From Frankiaceae bacterium (GTDB lineage: Bacteria > Actinomycetota > Actinomycetes > Mycobacteriales > SCTD01): a stretch of 64,000 nucleotides of DNA. The DNA lies in the NCBI GenBank assembly GCA_016650445.1, contig JAENVS010000006.1, forward strand, positions 124,001 to 188,000, read 5' to 3'. This document shows, piece by piece, positions 51,346-59,493 of this stretch; the stretch's first letter is position 1, and each line of letters begins with the position of its first letter. The notes beneath the pieces were generated by a model that was not told the origin of the DNA, searched no databases, and was given only the letters and a program-made list of their open reading frames with translations. The translations under genes were made by a program, and so were the position numbers.

Positions 51346-52281
51346 TCAGACGGGGCCGCCCCGAAGTCGCGACAGCCAGGCCGCGGCGGAGCGGAAGTCG
51401 TCATCTGCCGTGCCCGGACGCACGACAGGTGCCTCGCCGTCGGCGCGCGGGTACGAGCCGAGGAAGCGCACGTCTGCACACAGCCGGCGGAGGGCGCTGA
51501 GCGCCTCACCGACGCGGGCATCGGAGAGGTGGCCCTCGCAGTCGACGGAGAAGCAGTAGCGGCCGAGCCCGCCGCCGGTCGGGCGCGACTCGATGCGGGT
51601 CAGGTTGACGCCGCGGACGGCGAACTCGGTGAGGATCTCCAGCAGCGCGCCGGCGTGGTCGTCGGCGATGAACGCGACGAGGGTCGTCCGATCGGCGCCG
51701 GTCGGAGCGGGCGAGGGACCCGGGCGACCGACGAGCACGAACCGCGTGACGGCTCCCTCGTTGTCGTGCACGTCCTTGGCCAGCACCGACAGCGCGTAGT
51801 GCTCCGCGGCGATCGGCGCGCTGATGGCGGCGTCGTACACGCCGTCGCGCACCGAGCGCGCGGCATCTGCGGTCGACGGGGCCAGCACCACCGACGCCTG
51901 CGGCAGGACGTCGCGCAGCCAGCGCCGGCACTGCGCCTCGGCGTGCGGGTGCGTCGCGACGGTGCGCACGTCCTCGCGGGCGAGCCCGGGGCGGCCCAGC
52001 AGCGCGAACGACACCGGCAGCAGCACCTCGCGGGTCACCTGCAGCAGGTCGCCGGTCGCCAGCTCGTCGAGGGCGGCCGGCACCGACCCCTCGACGGAGT
52101 TCTCGAACGGCACGAGTGCGGCCTCGACCTCACCGGACCGCACACCGTCGAGCGCTGCCGCGACCGACGCGAACGGCACGAGGTCGGCCTTGTCGGCGGC
52201 CCGCAGCGTCCGCAGGGCGGCCTCGGCGAACGTGCCGGCCGGCCCGAGGTAACCGAGCCGTCCCGGCGGGACCCCCGGCAT
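51346..52281 (-). CDS. pheA: Prephenate dehydratase
   Basis: A 311-residue single-function prephenate dehydratase, converting prephenate to phenylpyruvate in phenylalanine synthesis. The PDT domain has GYLGPAGTFAEAALR, VPFENSVEGSV and TRFVLVGRP; the C-terminal ACT domain has GALLEILTEFAVRGVNLTRI followed by ESRP, the phenylalanine-sensing motif. The ATG at 52281 has GGTGAG 6 nt upstream overlapping the DUF4446 stop, so the two form an operon, as in streptomycetes. Confidence 0.95.
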   Translation of the reverse strand: MPGVPPGRLGYLGPAGTFAEAALRTLRAADKADLVPFASVAAALDGVRSGEVEAALVPFENSVEGSVPAALDELATGDLLQVTREVLLPVSFALLGRPGLAREDVRTVATHPHAEAQCRRWLRDVLPQASVVLAPSTADAARSVRDGVYDAAISAPIAAEHYALSVLAKDVHDNEGAVTRFVLVGRPGPSPAPTGADRTTLVAFIADDHAGALLEILTEFAVRGVNLTRIESRPTGGGLGRYCFSVDCEGHLSDARVGEALSALRRLCADVRFLGSYPRADGEAPVVRPGTADDDFRSAAAWLSRLRGGPV

Positions 52282-52288
52282 CAGCGGC

Positions 52289-52831
52289 TCACCGCCGCGA
52301 TCGCCGGGTCGCGCCGGTCAGGTCGGCATCGGGGTCGCGGCCGTCGGCGGCGCGCGTGGCGTAGGCGATCGCCTGCTCCTCCTCGGGCGACAGCGAGTGA
52401 TCGCTGCTGCCCCCCTTGACGCCCTTTGCGTAGGTGCGCGTCTCCGACCGCCCGTTGATCGACGTCAGCACGAGCCCGTCACCGGCATCGTCGAGCAGCG
52501 CCGCCGAGAACGACATCCGCCCGCCCATGTCGCCGAAGGCGTCGTACCGCACGACCGCGACGTGCCGCAGTGCGTCGGACAGGTCGGTGCGGGCGGCGGC
52601 GAGGTCCTCGCGCAGGACCCGCACGTCGGCGCGGAGCCCGTCGATGCCCGCCGACTGCTTGCGCACGGAGTCGACGAAGCTCGCCCCGCGGTCGCCGTCG
52701 ACGAGGCTGTCGTAGGCAGCGGTGATGCGGCTGATCCGCAGGATCAGCGACAGGCACAGACCCAGGGACAGCACAGCGACGCCGGCCGCGATGAGCGCGA
52801 CCACTTCCAGGGTCTCGGAGTCCAGGAGCAC
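52289..52831 (-). CDS. DUF4446 family membrane protein
   Basis: A 180-residue protein with one N-terminal membrane segment (VVALIAAGVAVLSLGLCLSL), a predicted coiled coil (residues about 65-105, GIDGLRADVRVLREDLAAAR) and the conserved DUF4446 core VAVVRYDAFGDMGGRMSFSA then DGLVLTSINGRSETRTYAK. The function is unknown. It is upstream of pheA with a 7-nt gap. The GTG at 52831 has TACCCT 6 nt upstream, so it is probably leaderless. Confidence 0.9.
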   Translation of the reverse strand: MLLDSETLEVVALIAAGVAVLSLGLCLSLILRISRITAAYDSLVDGDRGASFVDSVRKQSAGIDGLRADVRVLREDLAAARTDLSDALRHVAVVRYDAFGDMGGRMSFSAALLDDAGDGLVLTSINGRSETRTYAKGVKGGSSDHSLSPEEEQAIAYATRAADGRDPDADLTGATRRSRR

Positions 52832-52870
52832 GACCGGAGGGTAGCCCGGAGCCGACGTACGCTCCGGCTC
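52832..52870. promoter_or_regulatory. Back-to-back leaderless promoters (DUF4446-pheA and larBC)
   Basis: Only 39 bp separate the two start codons. TACCCT (minus, 52838-52843) lies 6 nt before one GTG and TACGCT (plus, 52858-52863) lies 7 nt before the other. The -35 regions must overlap, so the two operons compete for polymerase. Confidence 0.6.
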
Positions 52871-53605
52871 GTGGACCGGGACGGGGTGCGCGCGCTGCTC
52901 GAGGCAGTCGCGGCTGGCGACGTGCCGCCGCGCGACGCGCTGGACCGGCTGGCCGTCGCCCCCTACGAGCAGCTTGCCGACGCGCTCGTCGACACCCATC
53001 GGGCGCTGCGCACCGGCGACCCGGAGGTCGTGTACGGCGCGGGCAAGACGACCGGCCAGGTGCTCGACGTCGTCGCGCGGCTCACCGGCGAGCGCGCGGT
53101 CCTCGTCACGCGCGCGGCGCCGGAGACGGTGCAGGCCCTGGAGTCGTCGTACGACGACGTGCTCGTCGACGGACAGACCGTCGCCGTCGGCCGGCTGCCT
53201 GAGCCGCGCGGCTGCGTCGCGGTGCTCGCGGCCGGGACGAGCGACGGGCCGGTGGCAGCGGAGGCGGCGCTGACGGCGCGCGCCTTCGGAGCGGGCGTCG
53301 AGCGGGTCGACGACGTCGGCGTCGCGGGGCTGCACCGGCTCATTGCGGCGCGCTCGGTGCTGGACCGCGCCGACTGCCTCGTCGTCGTCGCCGGTATGGA
53401 GGGCGCCCTGCCGTCGGTGGTCGGCGGCCTCGTCGGGACACCGATGGTCGCGGTCCCGACGTCGATCGGGTACGGCGCTTCCTTTCACGGGCTGGCTGCG
53501 CTGCTGGCGATGCTCAACGCCTGTGCACCCGGCATCGCCGTCGTGAACATCGACAACGGGTTCGGTGCCGGGGTGTTCGCCGCCCGCGTGGCGAGACGGC
53601 AGTGA
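52871..53605 (+). CDS. larB: Nickel pincer cofactor biosynthesis protein LarB
   Basis: A 244-residue LarB with a PurE-like domain: VYGAGKTTGQVLDVVARLTG, LAAGTSDGPVAAEAALTARAFG, VAGMEGALPSVVGGLVGTPM and the C-terminal SIGYGASFHGLAALLAMLNA. LarB carboxylates and hydrolyses nicotinic acid adenine dinucleotide as the first step of the nickel-pincer nucleotide used by lactate racemase and related enzymes. The GTG at 52871 follows TACGCT by 7 nt. The stop overlaps larC as GTGA. Confidence 0.93.
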   Translation: MDRDGVRALLEAVAAGDVPPRDALDRLAVAPYEQLADALVDTHRALRTGDPEVVYGAGKTTGQVLDVVARLTGERAVLVTRAAPETVQALESSYDDVLVDGQTVAVGRLPEPRGCVAVLAAGTSDGPVAAEAALTARAFGAGVERVDDVGVAGLHRLIAARSVLDRADCLVVVAGMEGALPSVVGGLVGTPMVAVPTSIGYGASFHGLAALLAMLNACAPGIAVVNIDNGFGAGVFAARVARRQ

Positions 53606-54783
53606 TCGGCTGGCTCGACTGCTCGGCCGGCGCGAGCGGCGACATGTTCCTCGGTGTGCTCGTCGACGCCGGCGTACCGCTGTCGGTGCTGCAGGAGGCC
53701 GTCGACGCGATCGGCGTGGAGCCGATCGTGTTGCGGACCGAGGACGTGACGCGCGCCGGGCTCGGCGCGACCCGCGTCCATGTCGAGACAGGCCAGACAG
53801 CGGTCACGCGGACGTGGGCCGACGTGCGCGGCCTGGTCGAGGAAGCCGCACTCGACCCGCAGGTCGGCGCGACGGCACTGGCGGTGTTCGCCCGCCTTGC
53901 CCGAGCCGAAGCCGACGTCCATCGGGTCCCGGTCGACGACGTGCACTTCCACGAGGTCGGCGCGCTCGATGCCATCGCCGACGTTGTGGCGACCTGCGCC
54001 GGTTTGGACCGGCTGGGGCTGACCAGGCTGACCGCGTCACCCGTCGCGCTCGGGTCGGGTCGCGCGCGCGGCGCACACGGTCCGCTGCCCGTGCCCGTGC
54101 CGGCGGTGCTCGCGCTGCTCACCGGCGTACCGGTCCGCGCCGGCGCGGCACCGCACGAGATGACGACGCCCACCGGAGCCGCGCTGCTCGCCGAGGCCGT
54201 GACGGACTGGGGTGAGCTGCCGCCGATGACCGTGACGCGCACCGCGACGGGTGCCGGCGGCCGCGACCCGGAGGAGGTGGCCAACGTGCTGCGCCTCGTC
54301 GTCGGCGAACCGCTCGACGGCACCACGTCGGCGCTGCTCGTGGAGACCAACGTCGACGACCTCGACCCGCGGCTGTGGCCGGGCGTGCTGCAAGCGCTGC
54401 TCGACGTCGGCGCGAGCGACGCCTGGCTGACGCCGATCCTGATGAAGAAGGGCCGGCCCGCGCACACGCTGTCGGTGCTGTGCGGCGACGACGTGCTCGA
54501 CGCCGTCCGCCGAGTGGTGTTCACCGAGACCTCCACCATCGGCCTGCGCACGCAGCGCGTCGGCAAGCACGCCCTCGAGCGCACCGATGCCGTCGTCGAC
54601 GTCGGCGGCCAGCGCATCAGGGTGAAGGTCGCGACGTACGACGGCGCGGTGGTCAACGCCAACCCGGAGTACGACGATGTCGTGGCAGCAGCGCAGGCGC
54701 TGGGTCGTCCCGTGAAGGCGGTGCTGGCCGAGGCGGCGGCCGCGGCTCAGACGGCGAGGAAGAACGCGAGCGCGCCCGACTGA
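53602..54783 (+). CDS. larC: Nickel pincer cofactor biosynthesis protein LarC (nickel insertase)
   Basis: A 393-residue LarC as one continuous frame, starting IGWLDCSAGASGDMFLGVLV and containing HFHEVGALDAIADVV, HEMTTPTGAALL and ETNVDDLDPRLWPGVLQALL. LarC inserts nickel into the pincer nucleotide. In some lactobacilli larC needs a programmed frameshift; here none is required. It overlaps larB. LarE (sulfur insertion) and LarA are not in the window. Its 3' end overlaps the convergent PAS protein gene by 37 bases. Confidence 0.93.
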   Translation: MIGWLDCSAGASGDMFLGVLVDAGVPLSVLQEAVDAIGVEPIVLRTEDVTRAGLGATRVHVETGQTAVTRTWADVRGLVEEAALDPQVGATALAVFARLARAEADVHRVPVDDVHFHEVGALDAIADVVATCAGLDRLGLTRLTASPVALGSGRARGAHGPLPVPVPAVLALLTGVPVRAGAAPHEMTTPTGAALLAEAVTDWGELPPMTVTRTATGAGGRDPEEVANVLRLVVGEPLDGTTSALLVETNVDDLDPRLWPGVLQALLDVGASDAWLTPILMKKGRPAHTLSVLCGDDVLDAVRRVVFTETSTIGLRTQRVGKHALERTDAVVDVGGQRIRVKVATYDGAVVNANPEYDDVVAAAQALGRPVKAVLAEAAAAAQTARKNASAPD

Positions 54784-55208
54784 CCCATCAGCGGCACGGC
54801 AACGACGTCGTAGGTCACGAGGCCCGCGGCTGACCGCAGCCGGAGCAGCCCGCGGGCCAGCCCCCCGGTCGACAGCGCCCGCAACGGCGGCATCGACCGC
54901 TCGAGCTCGGCGTCAGGTGCGGCGCCGGAGGTGAAGTCGACCGCCGTCACCAGGTCGACGAACCGCGCACCGACCGCGGAGGCCGCCGTCGTACCGAGAA
55001 CCGCGCCGACCGCCGAGCTCGCGGCGACGACGCGGGCATCGCGGTCGAGCAGCAGGCACGCCTCGTTCGACGCCTGGACCGCGGTGTGCCAGTTGCCGAT
55101 CGGGCCGGTGCCGTGCGCGTCGAGGTCGAGCGTGCGCAGCGGCAACGGTGGGCCCTCGTCGAGGCGGCGCAGGGGCAGGATGAACTGCGCACCCCTGGTC
55201 TGCTCCAT
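54747..55208 (-). CDS. PAS-fold protein
   Basis: A 153-residue protein whose centre (ASNEACLLLDRDARVVAASS, AVLGTTAASAVGARFVDLV) looks like a single PAS domain, followed by a short tail ending FFLAV. There is no kinase or output domain, so it may be a small sensor or a binding partner. The start ATG at 55208 has TACAGT 7 nt upstream, a leaderless promoter. It converges with larC. Confidence 0.7.
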   Translation of the reverse strand: MEQTRGAQFILPLRRLDEGPPLPLRTLDLDAHGTGPIGNWHTAVQASNEACLLLDRDARVVAASSAVGAVLGTTAASAVGARFVDLVTAVDFTSGAAPDAELERSMPPLRALSTGGLARGLLRLRSAAGLVTYDVVAVPLMGQSGALAFFLAV

Positions 55209-55215
55209 ACGGCTG

Positions 55216-55221
55216 ACTGTA
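55216..55221 (-). promoter_or_regulatory. -10 box TACAGT of a leaderless promoter for the PAS protein
   Basis: TACAGT on the minus strand ends 7 nt before the ATG at 55208, identical in sequence and spacing to the box of the ABC ATPase gene at 7933. Confidence 0.55.
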
Positions 55222-55306
55222 GAGACGAAGCCGAGTCACGTCCCGACCCCAAAATGACCGTTCTGCCACGCATTCGGCCTAGTCATCTTCGACCGAACGT
55301 ATGAGG

Positions 55307-56206
55307 TCAGCCACGCTCCGTCATGGTGTATCTCAGGCGTGCCATGCCGTTCTCCGCGGCCGGGTCGATGCCCGTCTCCGCGAACAGCGCGCCCACCTTG
55401 TCCACGAAGTCGGCGGGGTCCCACGCCTGTCCGCCGTTCTCGATCGCCGCCGCGCTCGTGAAGGGGCGGTACAGCTCGACGGCATCCCCTTGTACGCCGA
55501 AGACCTTGCCGCTGATGTGCGCCGAGGCATCGCTGCACAGGAACGCGACGAACGGCGCGACGTTGTCGGGGTGCCAGAAGTCGAAGCCCTCCGCCGCGAC
55601 CTCGAGCCGGTCGCCGTAGGCGCTCTGCGTCATCCGGGTCCGGGCGGCGGGGCAGATCGCGTTGACGGTGATGCCGTGCTTCCACGACTCCTGCGCCACG
55701 ATCTGCGCAAACGCGGCGATCCCGGCCTTTGCGGCGCCGTAGTTGCTCTGACCGAAGTTGCCGAGGATCCCGCTCGTGCTGGCGGTGCACACCACCCGGC
55801 CCGGCTTGCCCTCCTCACGCCAGTGGTTGATCGCCGCGTGCGTGGGGGCGTAGTGCCCGCGCAGGTGCACCTTGATGACGGCGTCCCACTCGTCGGGGGT
55901 CATCTTGGCGAGGGTGCGATCGCGCAGGATCCCAGCGTTGTTCACGAGGGCGTCGAGCCGGCCGAGCTCGTCGATCGCGGTTCGGACGATGCCCTCTGCC
56001 GCGTCGATCTCGGAGCAGTCGCCGACGTACAGGACGGCCGCGCCACCCGCGGCCGTGATCTCGTCGACCACGGCCTGACCGGCATCGGTGTCCACCTCGC
56101 CGATGACGACGCCGGCGCCCTGTGCCGCGAGCTCGATCGCCTCACCGCGGCCGATGCCGCGGCCCGCGCCGGTGACGATCGCGACCTTGCCTTCGAGAAG
56201 TCCCAT
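55307..56206 (-). CDS. SDR family oxidoreductase ((3R)-hydroxyacyl-CoA dehydrogenase-like)
   Basis: A 299-residue short-chain dehydrogenase with TGAGRGIGRGEAIELAAQGA, NNAGILRDRTLAKMTPDEWD, catalytic STSG and YGAAKAGI, and a long C-terminal region (about 60 residues more than usual) as in multifunctional-enzyme-type-2 dehydrogenase domains. It probably oxidises 3-hydroxyacyl-CoA or steroid-like substrates with NAD. The ATG at 56206 has TAGGGT 8 nt upstream. Confidence 0.87.
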   Translation of the reverse strand: MGLLEGKVAIVTGAGRGIGRGEAIELAAQGAGVVIGEVDTDAGQAVVDEITAAGGAAVLYVGDCSEIDAAEGIVRTAIDELGRLDALVNNAGILRDRTLAKMTPDEWDAVIKVHLRGHYAPTHAAINHWREEGKPGRVVCTASTSGILGNFGQSNYGAAKAGIAAFAQIVAQESWKHGITVNAICPAARTRMTQSAYGDRLEVAAEGFDFWHPDNVAPFVAFLCSDASAHISGKVFGVQGDAVELYRPFTSAAAIENGGQAWDPADFVDKVGALFAETGIDPAAENGMARLRYTMTERG

Positions 56207-56325
56207 GACGACGGACCCTAACTGCAGTGCCGTACGCCGCTTCTGCCGGCCGTTACAGCCGTGTCACACGGGGCACAGATCCGGAGAACCTGTCCGCACA
56301 ACGACGTAGGGAGGGCCGCGCCGCC

Positions 56326-57339
56326 ATGACCCCGCCGGTCACCAGCCTGACTCGAACCCACCGGCCGCCGGCCCAGACGCCGGCCCAGACGCTGGCCGCA
56401 GCACTGGCCGCAGCACTGGCCGACGGCGACGGCGCGCTCGACGTCCTGCGCACCCTGGCGCCGGCTGATCGGCGCGACCGGTTCCTCACCCTGCTCGCGA
56501 TCTACGACCTGCACACCGCCCCTCTCCAGGTCGTCGGCGACGCGGCTCGCCTGCAGGGGCATCCGGCCGTCGCCGAGCTGAAGTACCGGCTCGAGGCCGA
56601 CTGGCTGGCCGAGCTGGAGCTCGCCTGGGTCGAGGCCGGAGCGCTCTCGGACGCCGCCGACCCGGACCGGGTCGTGAAAGCGATGCGCGCGGTCGCGGCG
56701 CGCGATCGGCTGCCGGCGGCGTACAGGTGGCTTGCGAGGGAAGCGAGCTGGAGCGAGCTCGTCGACTTCCTCGCCCTGGAAGGCGGTCCCGACGGCGGGT
56801 TCGACGACCTCGTCGCCGTCTGCCAGGTCGGGCTGTCGGGCAGCGCCAAGCTCGAGCTCGGCAAGAACTACTGGGATGAGATGGGCGGCGGTGACCCCGA
56901 CGGCGTGCACACGGTGCTGCACCAGCGGATGGCGGCCGCGCTGCGGATGCCGCACATCCCGCGCGACGAGCAGCCGGTCGAGGCGCTCGAGCGGTCCGCG
57001 CTCGGCGGACTGCTGGCGACGAACCGCTGGCTGCAGCCGGAGATGCTCGGCGCGCTGGGCCTGCTGGAGCTGCAGGCGGGGCCGCGCTGCCGGCTGGTGC
57101 TGCAGGCGTTCGACCGGCTGGGCGCGCCCGCCGACGCCTACCCCTTCTACGCCGAGCACGCCGAGGTCGACCCGGTGCACGGCAAGGACTGGATGGACAA
57201 GGCCGTCGTACCGACCGTCGCCGAGCGGCCGGACTGGGGTCCACGCATCGTCAAGGGCGCGTGGTGGCGCGCGACGGTCAACCTCGCCTTCTTCGAGGCG
57301 GTACGCCGCGACCTCGTCGGCGAGTCGTCGGCAGCCTGA
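56326..57339 (+). CDS. Heme-oxygenase-like iron-containing redox enzyme (HDO-like)
   Basis: A 337-residue helical protein of the iron-containing redox enzyme family. The likely metal ligands are E185 with H195 (DEMGGGDPDGVH) and the final H278-x3-D282-x2-H285 (EHAEVDPVHGKDW), the layout seen in heme-oxygenase-like diiron oxidases such as SznF. These oxidases activate oxygen to modify amino acids or fatty acids; the substrate here is unknown. The ATG at 56326 follows AGGGAGGG by about 12 nt. Arginine deiminase begins 21 bases downstream on the same strand, which invites a link to arginine-type substrates. Confidence 0.8.
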   Translation: MTPPVTSLTRTHRPPAQTPAQTLAAALAAALADGDGALDVLRTLAPADRRDRFLTLLAIYDLHTAPLQVVGDAARLQGHPAVAELKYRLEADWLAELELAWVEAGALSDAADPDRVVKAMRAVAARDRLPAAYRWLAREASWSELVDFLALEGGPDGGFDDLVAVCQVGLSGSAKLELGKNYWDEMGGGDPDGVHTVLHQRMAAALRMPHIPRDEQPVEALERSALGGLLATNRWLQPEMLGALGLLELQAGPRCRLVLQAFDRLGAPADAYPFYAEHAEVDPVHGKDWMDKAVVPTVAERPDWGPRIVKGAWWRATVNLAFFEAVRRDLVGESSAA

Positions 57340-57360
57340 TCCATCTGGAACAGTGACGCG

Positions 57361-58569
57361 ATGCAGCACTCTGCGCACCGCGTCACCAGCGAGGTCGGGC
57401 GGCTGCGCACCGTGCTGCTGCACCGGCCGGGTGCCGAGCTCAAGCGGCTCACTCCCCGCAACAGCGCCGACCTGCTCTTCGACGGCCTGCCGTGGGTGGC
57501 ACGGGCGCAGGAGGAGCACGACGCCTTCGCCGACGCCCTGCGCGACCGCGGCGTCGAGGTCCTCTACCTGGCGCAGCTGCTCGAAGAGGCGCTTGACGAC
57601 GCGGCAGCCCGGGCCGAGGTCGTGCATGCCGTGGTGGCACCGACCGTCGTCGGCCCGTCGCTCGCGGCCGTGCTGCGTCAGGTCCTGCTCGGGCTGGCCA
57701 GCGACGAGCTCGCCCGCGTCGTGGCTGCGGGGCTGACGCACGAGGAGCTGCCGCACCTCGGCCCCGAGGGGGTCGTCGCGCGGATGGCCGGCGCCGGCGA
57801 GTTCGTCGTACCGCCGTTGCCGAACCTGCTGTTCACCCGCGACTCGTCGGTCTGGGTCGACGACCACGTCGCCGTCACCGCGCCGTCGATGCGGGCGAGG
57901 AAACGGGAGACCGCACTCGTCGGCGCGATCTACCGCCACCACCCGCGTTTCGCCGGCACCCCATGGTTGTACGGCGGCAGCCACGAGGAGGCGTGGTTCG
58001 AGGGCGGCGACGTCCTGGTGATGGCGCCCGGTGTCATCGCTGTCGGGGTCGGTCAGCGCACGACGCCGGCCGGTGTCGAGGCCTTCGCGCTGCGTGCCTT
58101 CGCGGCGGGCGTCGCCCGCGCGGTGCTCGCCGTCCCGATCGCGCAGAAGCGCGCCACCATGCACCTCGACACCGTCTGCACCATGGTCGACACCGACGCG
58201 GTCGTGATGTTCCCGGCGGTGGCCGACACCCTCGCGGCGTTCACCGTGACCGCCGACGGCGAGGGACTGCACGTCGCGGACCCGCGGCCGTTCCTCGAAG
58301 CCGCCGCCGACGCGATGGGCATCGACGCGCTGCGCGTCATCGACACCGGACTGGACCCGGTCACCGCCGAACGCGAGCAGTGGGACGACGGCAACAACAC
58401 CCTCGCGCTCCGGCCCGGCCTCGTCGTCGCCTATGAGCGCAACACCGAGACGAACGACCGGCTGGAGAAGGCCGGCATCGAGGTCGTGCGCATCTCCGGC
58501 AGCGAGCTCGGCAGCGGCCGCGGCGGACCACGCTGCATGTCGTGCCCCGTACTGCGCGACCCGCTGTAG
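57361..58569 (+). CDS. arcA: Arginine deiminase
   Basis: A 402-residue guanidine-modifying enzyme hydrolysing arginine to citrulline and ammonia. Catalytic blocks are [34 protein letters not shown] (His) and [11 protein letters not shown] with the nucleophile C392. No ornithine carbamoyltransferase, carbamate kinase or antiporter gene is beside it, so the classic ADI operon is split or absent. AACAGT lies 6 nt before the ATG, so it may have its own leaderless promoter in addition to read-through from the diiron protein gene. Confidence 0.95.
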   Translation: MQHSAHRVTSEVGRLRTVLLHRPGAELKRLTPRNSADLLFDGLPWVARAQEEHDAFADALRDRGVEVLYLAQLLEEALDDAAARAEVVHAVVAPTVVGPSLAAVLRQVLLGLASDELARVVAAGLTHEELPHLGPEGVVARMAGAGEFVVPPLPNLLFTRDSSVWVDDHVAVTAPSMRARKRETALVGAIYRHHPRFAGTPWLYGGSHEEAWFEGGDVLVMAPGVIAVGVGQRTTPAGVEAFALRAFAAGVARAVLAVPIAQKRATMHLDTVCTMVDTDAVVMFPAVADTLAAFTVTADGEGLHVADPRPFLEAAADAMGIDALRVIDTGLDPVTAEREQWDDGNNTLALRPGLVVAYERNTETNDRLEKAGIEVVRISGSELGSGRGGPRCMSCPVLRDPL

Positions 58570-58573
58570 CGCG

Positions 58574-59386
58574 TCAGCGCAGAGTGATCTGCCGGCTCGT
58601 CAGACCGGCACGGGCGCGTCGCTCGTCGGTCGTGAGCGGCTCGGTCCTGGTCAGCGCCTCGTCGAGCCGCGCGCGCAGCTCGAGGATCGGCTGCTCGAGG
58701 TCGGCCGCCGCCCGGTCGATCGGCAGATCCCACACCGGCACGAGCAGGCCGTGTGCACGGAACGCGCCGACGTACCTCGTGTCGGGTCCGATGCCGAGTC
58801 CGCCGTCCGCAGCGACCCGGGCGAGTGCGTTCAGCGCGTCGTCCTCGTCCTCGGGCAGCACCCAGCGCAGGTGCGCGCGCTCCTTCATCCGGCACCAGTA
58901 CGCCGATGGCACACCGGACAACCGAACCGTCGGTACGACGGTCGCGTTGGCGCGCTCCATCGACGCCGCGACGTCGTCGTCCTCGTCCTCGTCGTCGGCG
59001 GCGGGCGCGCCGTCGATCCAGTAGTCGAATCCGTCGTGGACGGTCACCTCGATAGGTGCGTCGTCGAGCAGGTCCTGCAACCGTGGGCCGGGACCGGGTA
59101 GGTCGGTGAGCTGCACCGAGCTGCCAGGTGCGCTGGCCAGTGCGAGCTCGAGAGCCGCCGCGAGATCCCGGCTCACGTCACCGGACCGCGTCGGGACCTG
59201 GAGCCCGAGGAACACCCTGCCATCGGCCCGGACCATCGCCGGCCAGTTCAGCGGCAGCACCGTCGACAGGGTCACCTCGCGATCGGGCTCGTCGCGCAGC
59301 CGCAGCGGTGCCGTCGCCGCCGGCACGACCTCACGCAGCGCGATCCACTCGGTCTCATCGGTCCGGCCCTCGAAGGGCCGGAGCAC
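58574..59386 (-). CDS. DUF5926 family protein
   Basis: A 270-residue protein (from GTG 59386) matching DUF5926: VLRPFEGRTDETEWIALREV, VPAATAPLRL, an acidic loop of consecutive Asp/Glu residues, and YWCRMKERAHLRWVLPEDED. The function is unknown. In relatives a basic N-terminal tail precedes the F-V-x-R-P-F-E-G motif. Here the frame stays open upstream and encodes SSRRKTRPRPPDRAERSF, but contains no ATG, GTG or TTG. An ATC at 59443 with GGGAG 6 nt upstream could be a non-standard start. The gene converges with arcA (4-bp gap). Confidence 0.85.
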   Translation of the reverse strand: MLRPFEGRTDETEWIALREVVPAATAPLRLRDEPDREVTLSTVLPLNWPAMVRADGRVFLGLQVPTRSGDVSRDLAAALELALASAPGSSVQLTDLPGPGPRLQDLLDDAPIEVTVHDGFDYWIDGAPAADDEDEDDDVAASMERANATVVPTVRLSGVPSAYWCRMKERAHLRWVLPEDEDDALNALARVAADGGLGIGPDTRYVGAFRAHGLLVPVWDLPIDRAAADLEQPILELRARLDEALTRTEPLTTDERRARAGLTSRQITLR

Positions 59387-59493
59387 GAAGCTGCGCTCGG
59401 CGCGGTCGGGCGGACGGGGACGGGTCTTCCGGCGGCTGCTGATCGTGGGCTCCCGGGTCGTGGGGGGACGGGCTGAATAAGGGCGTGCGGGAC

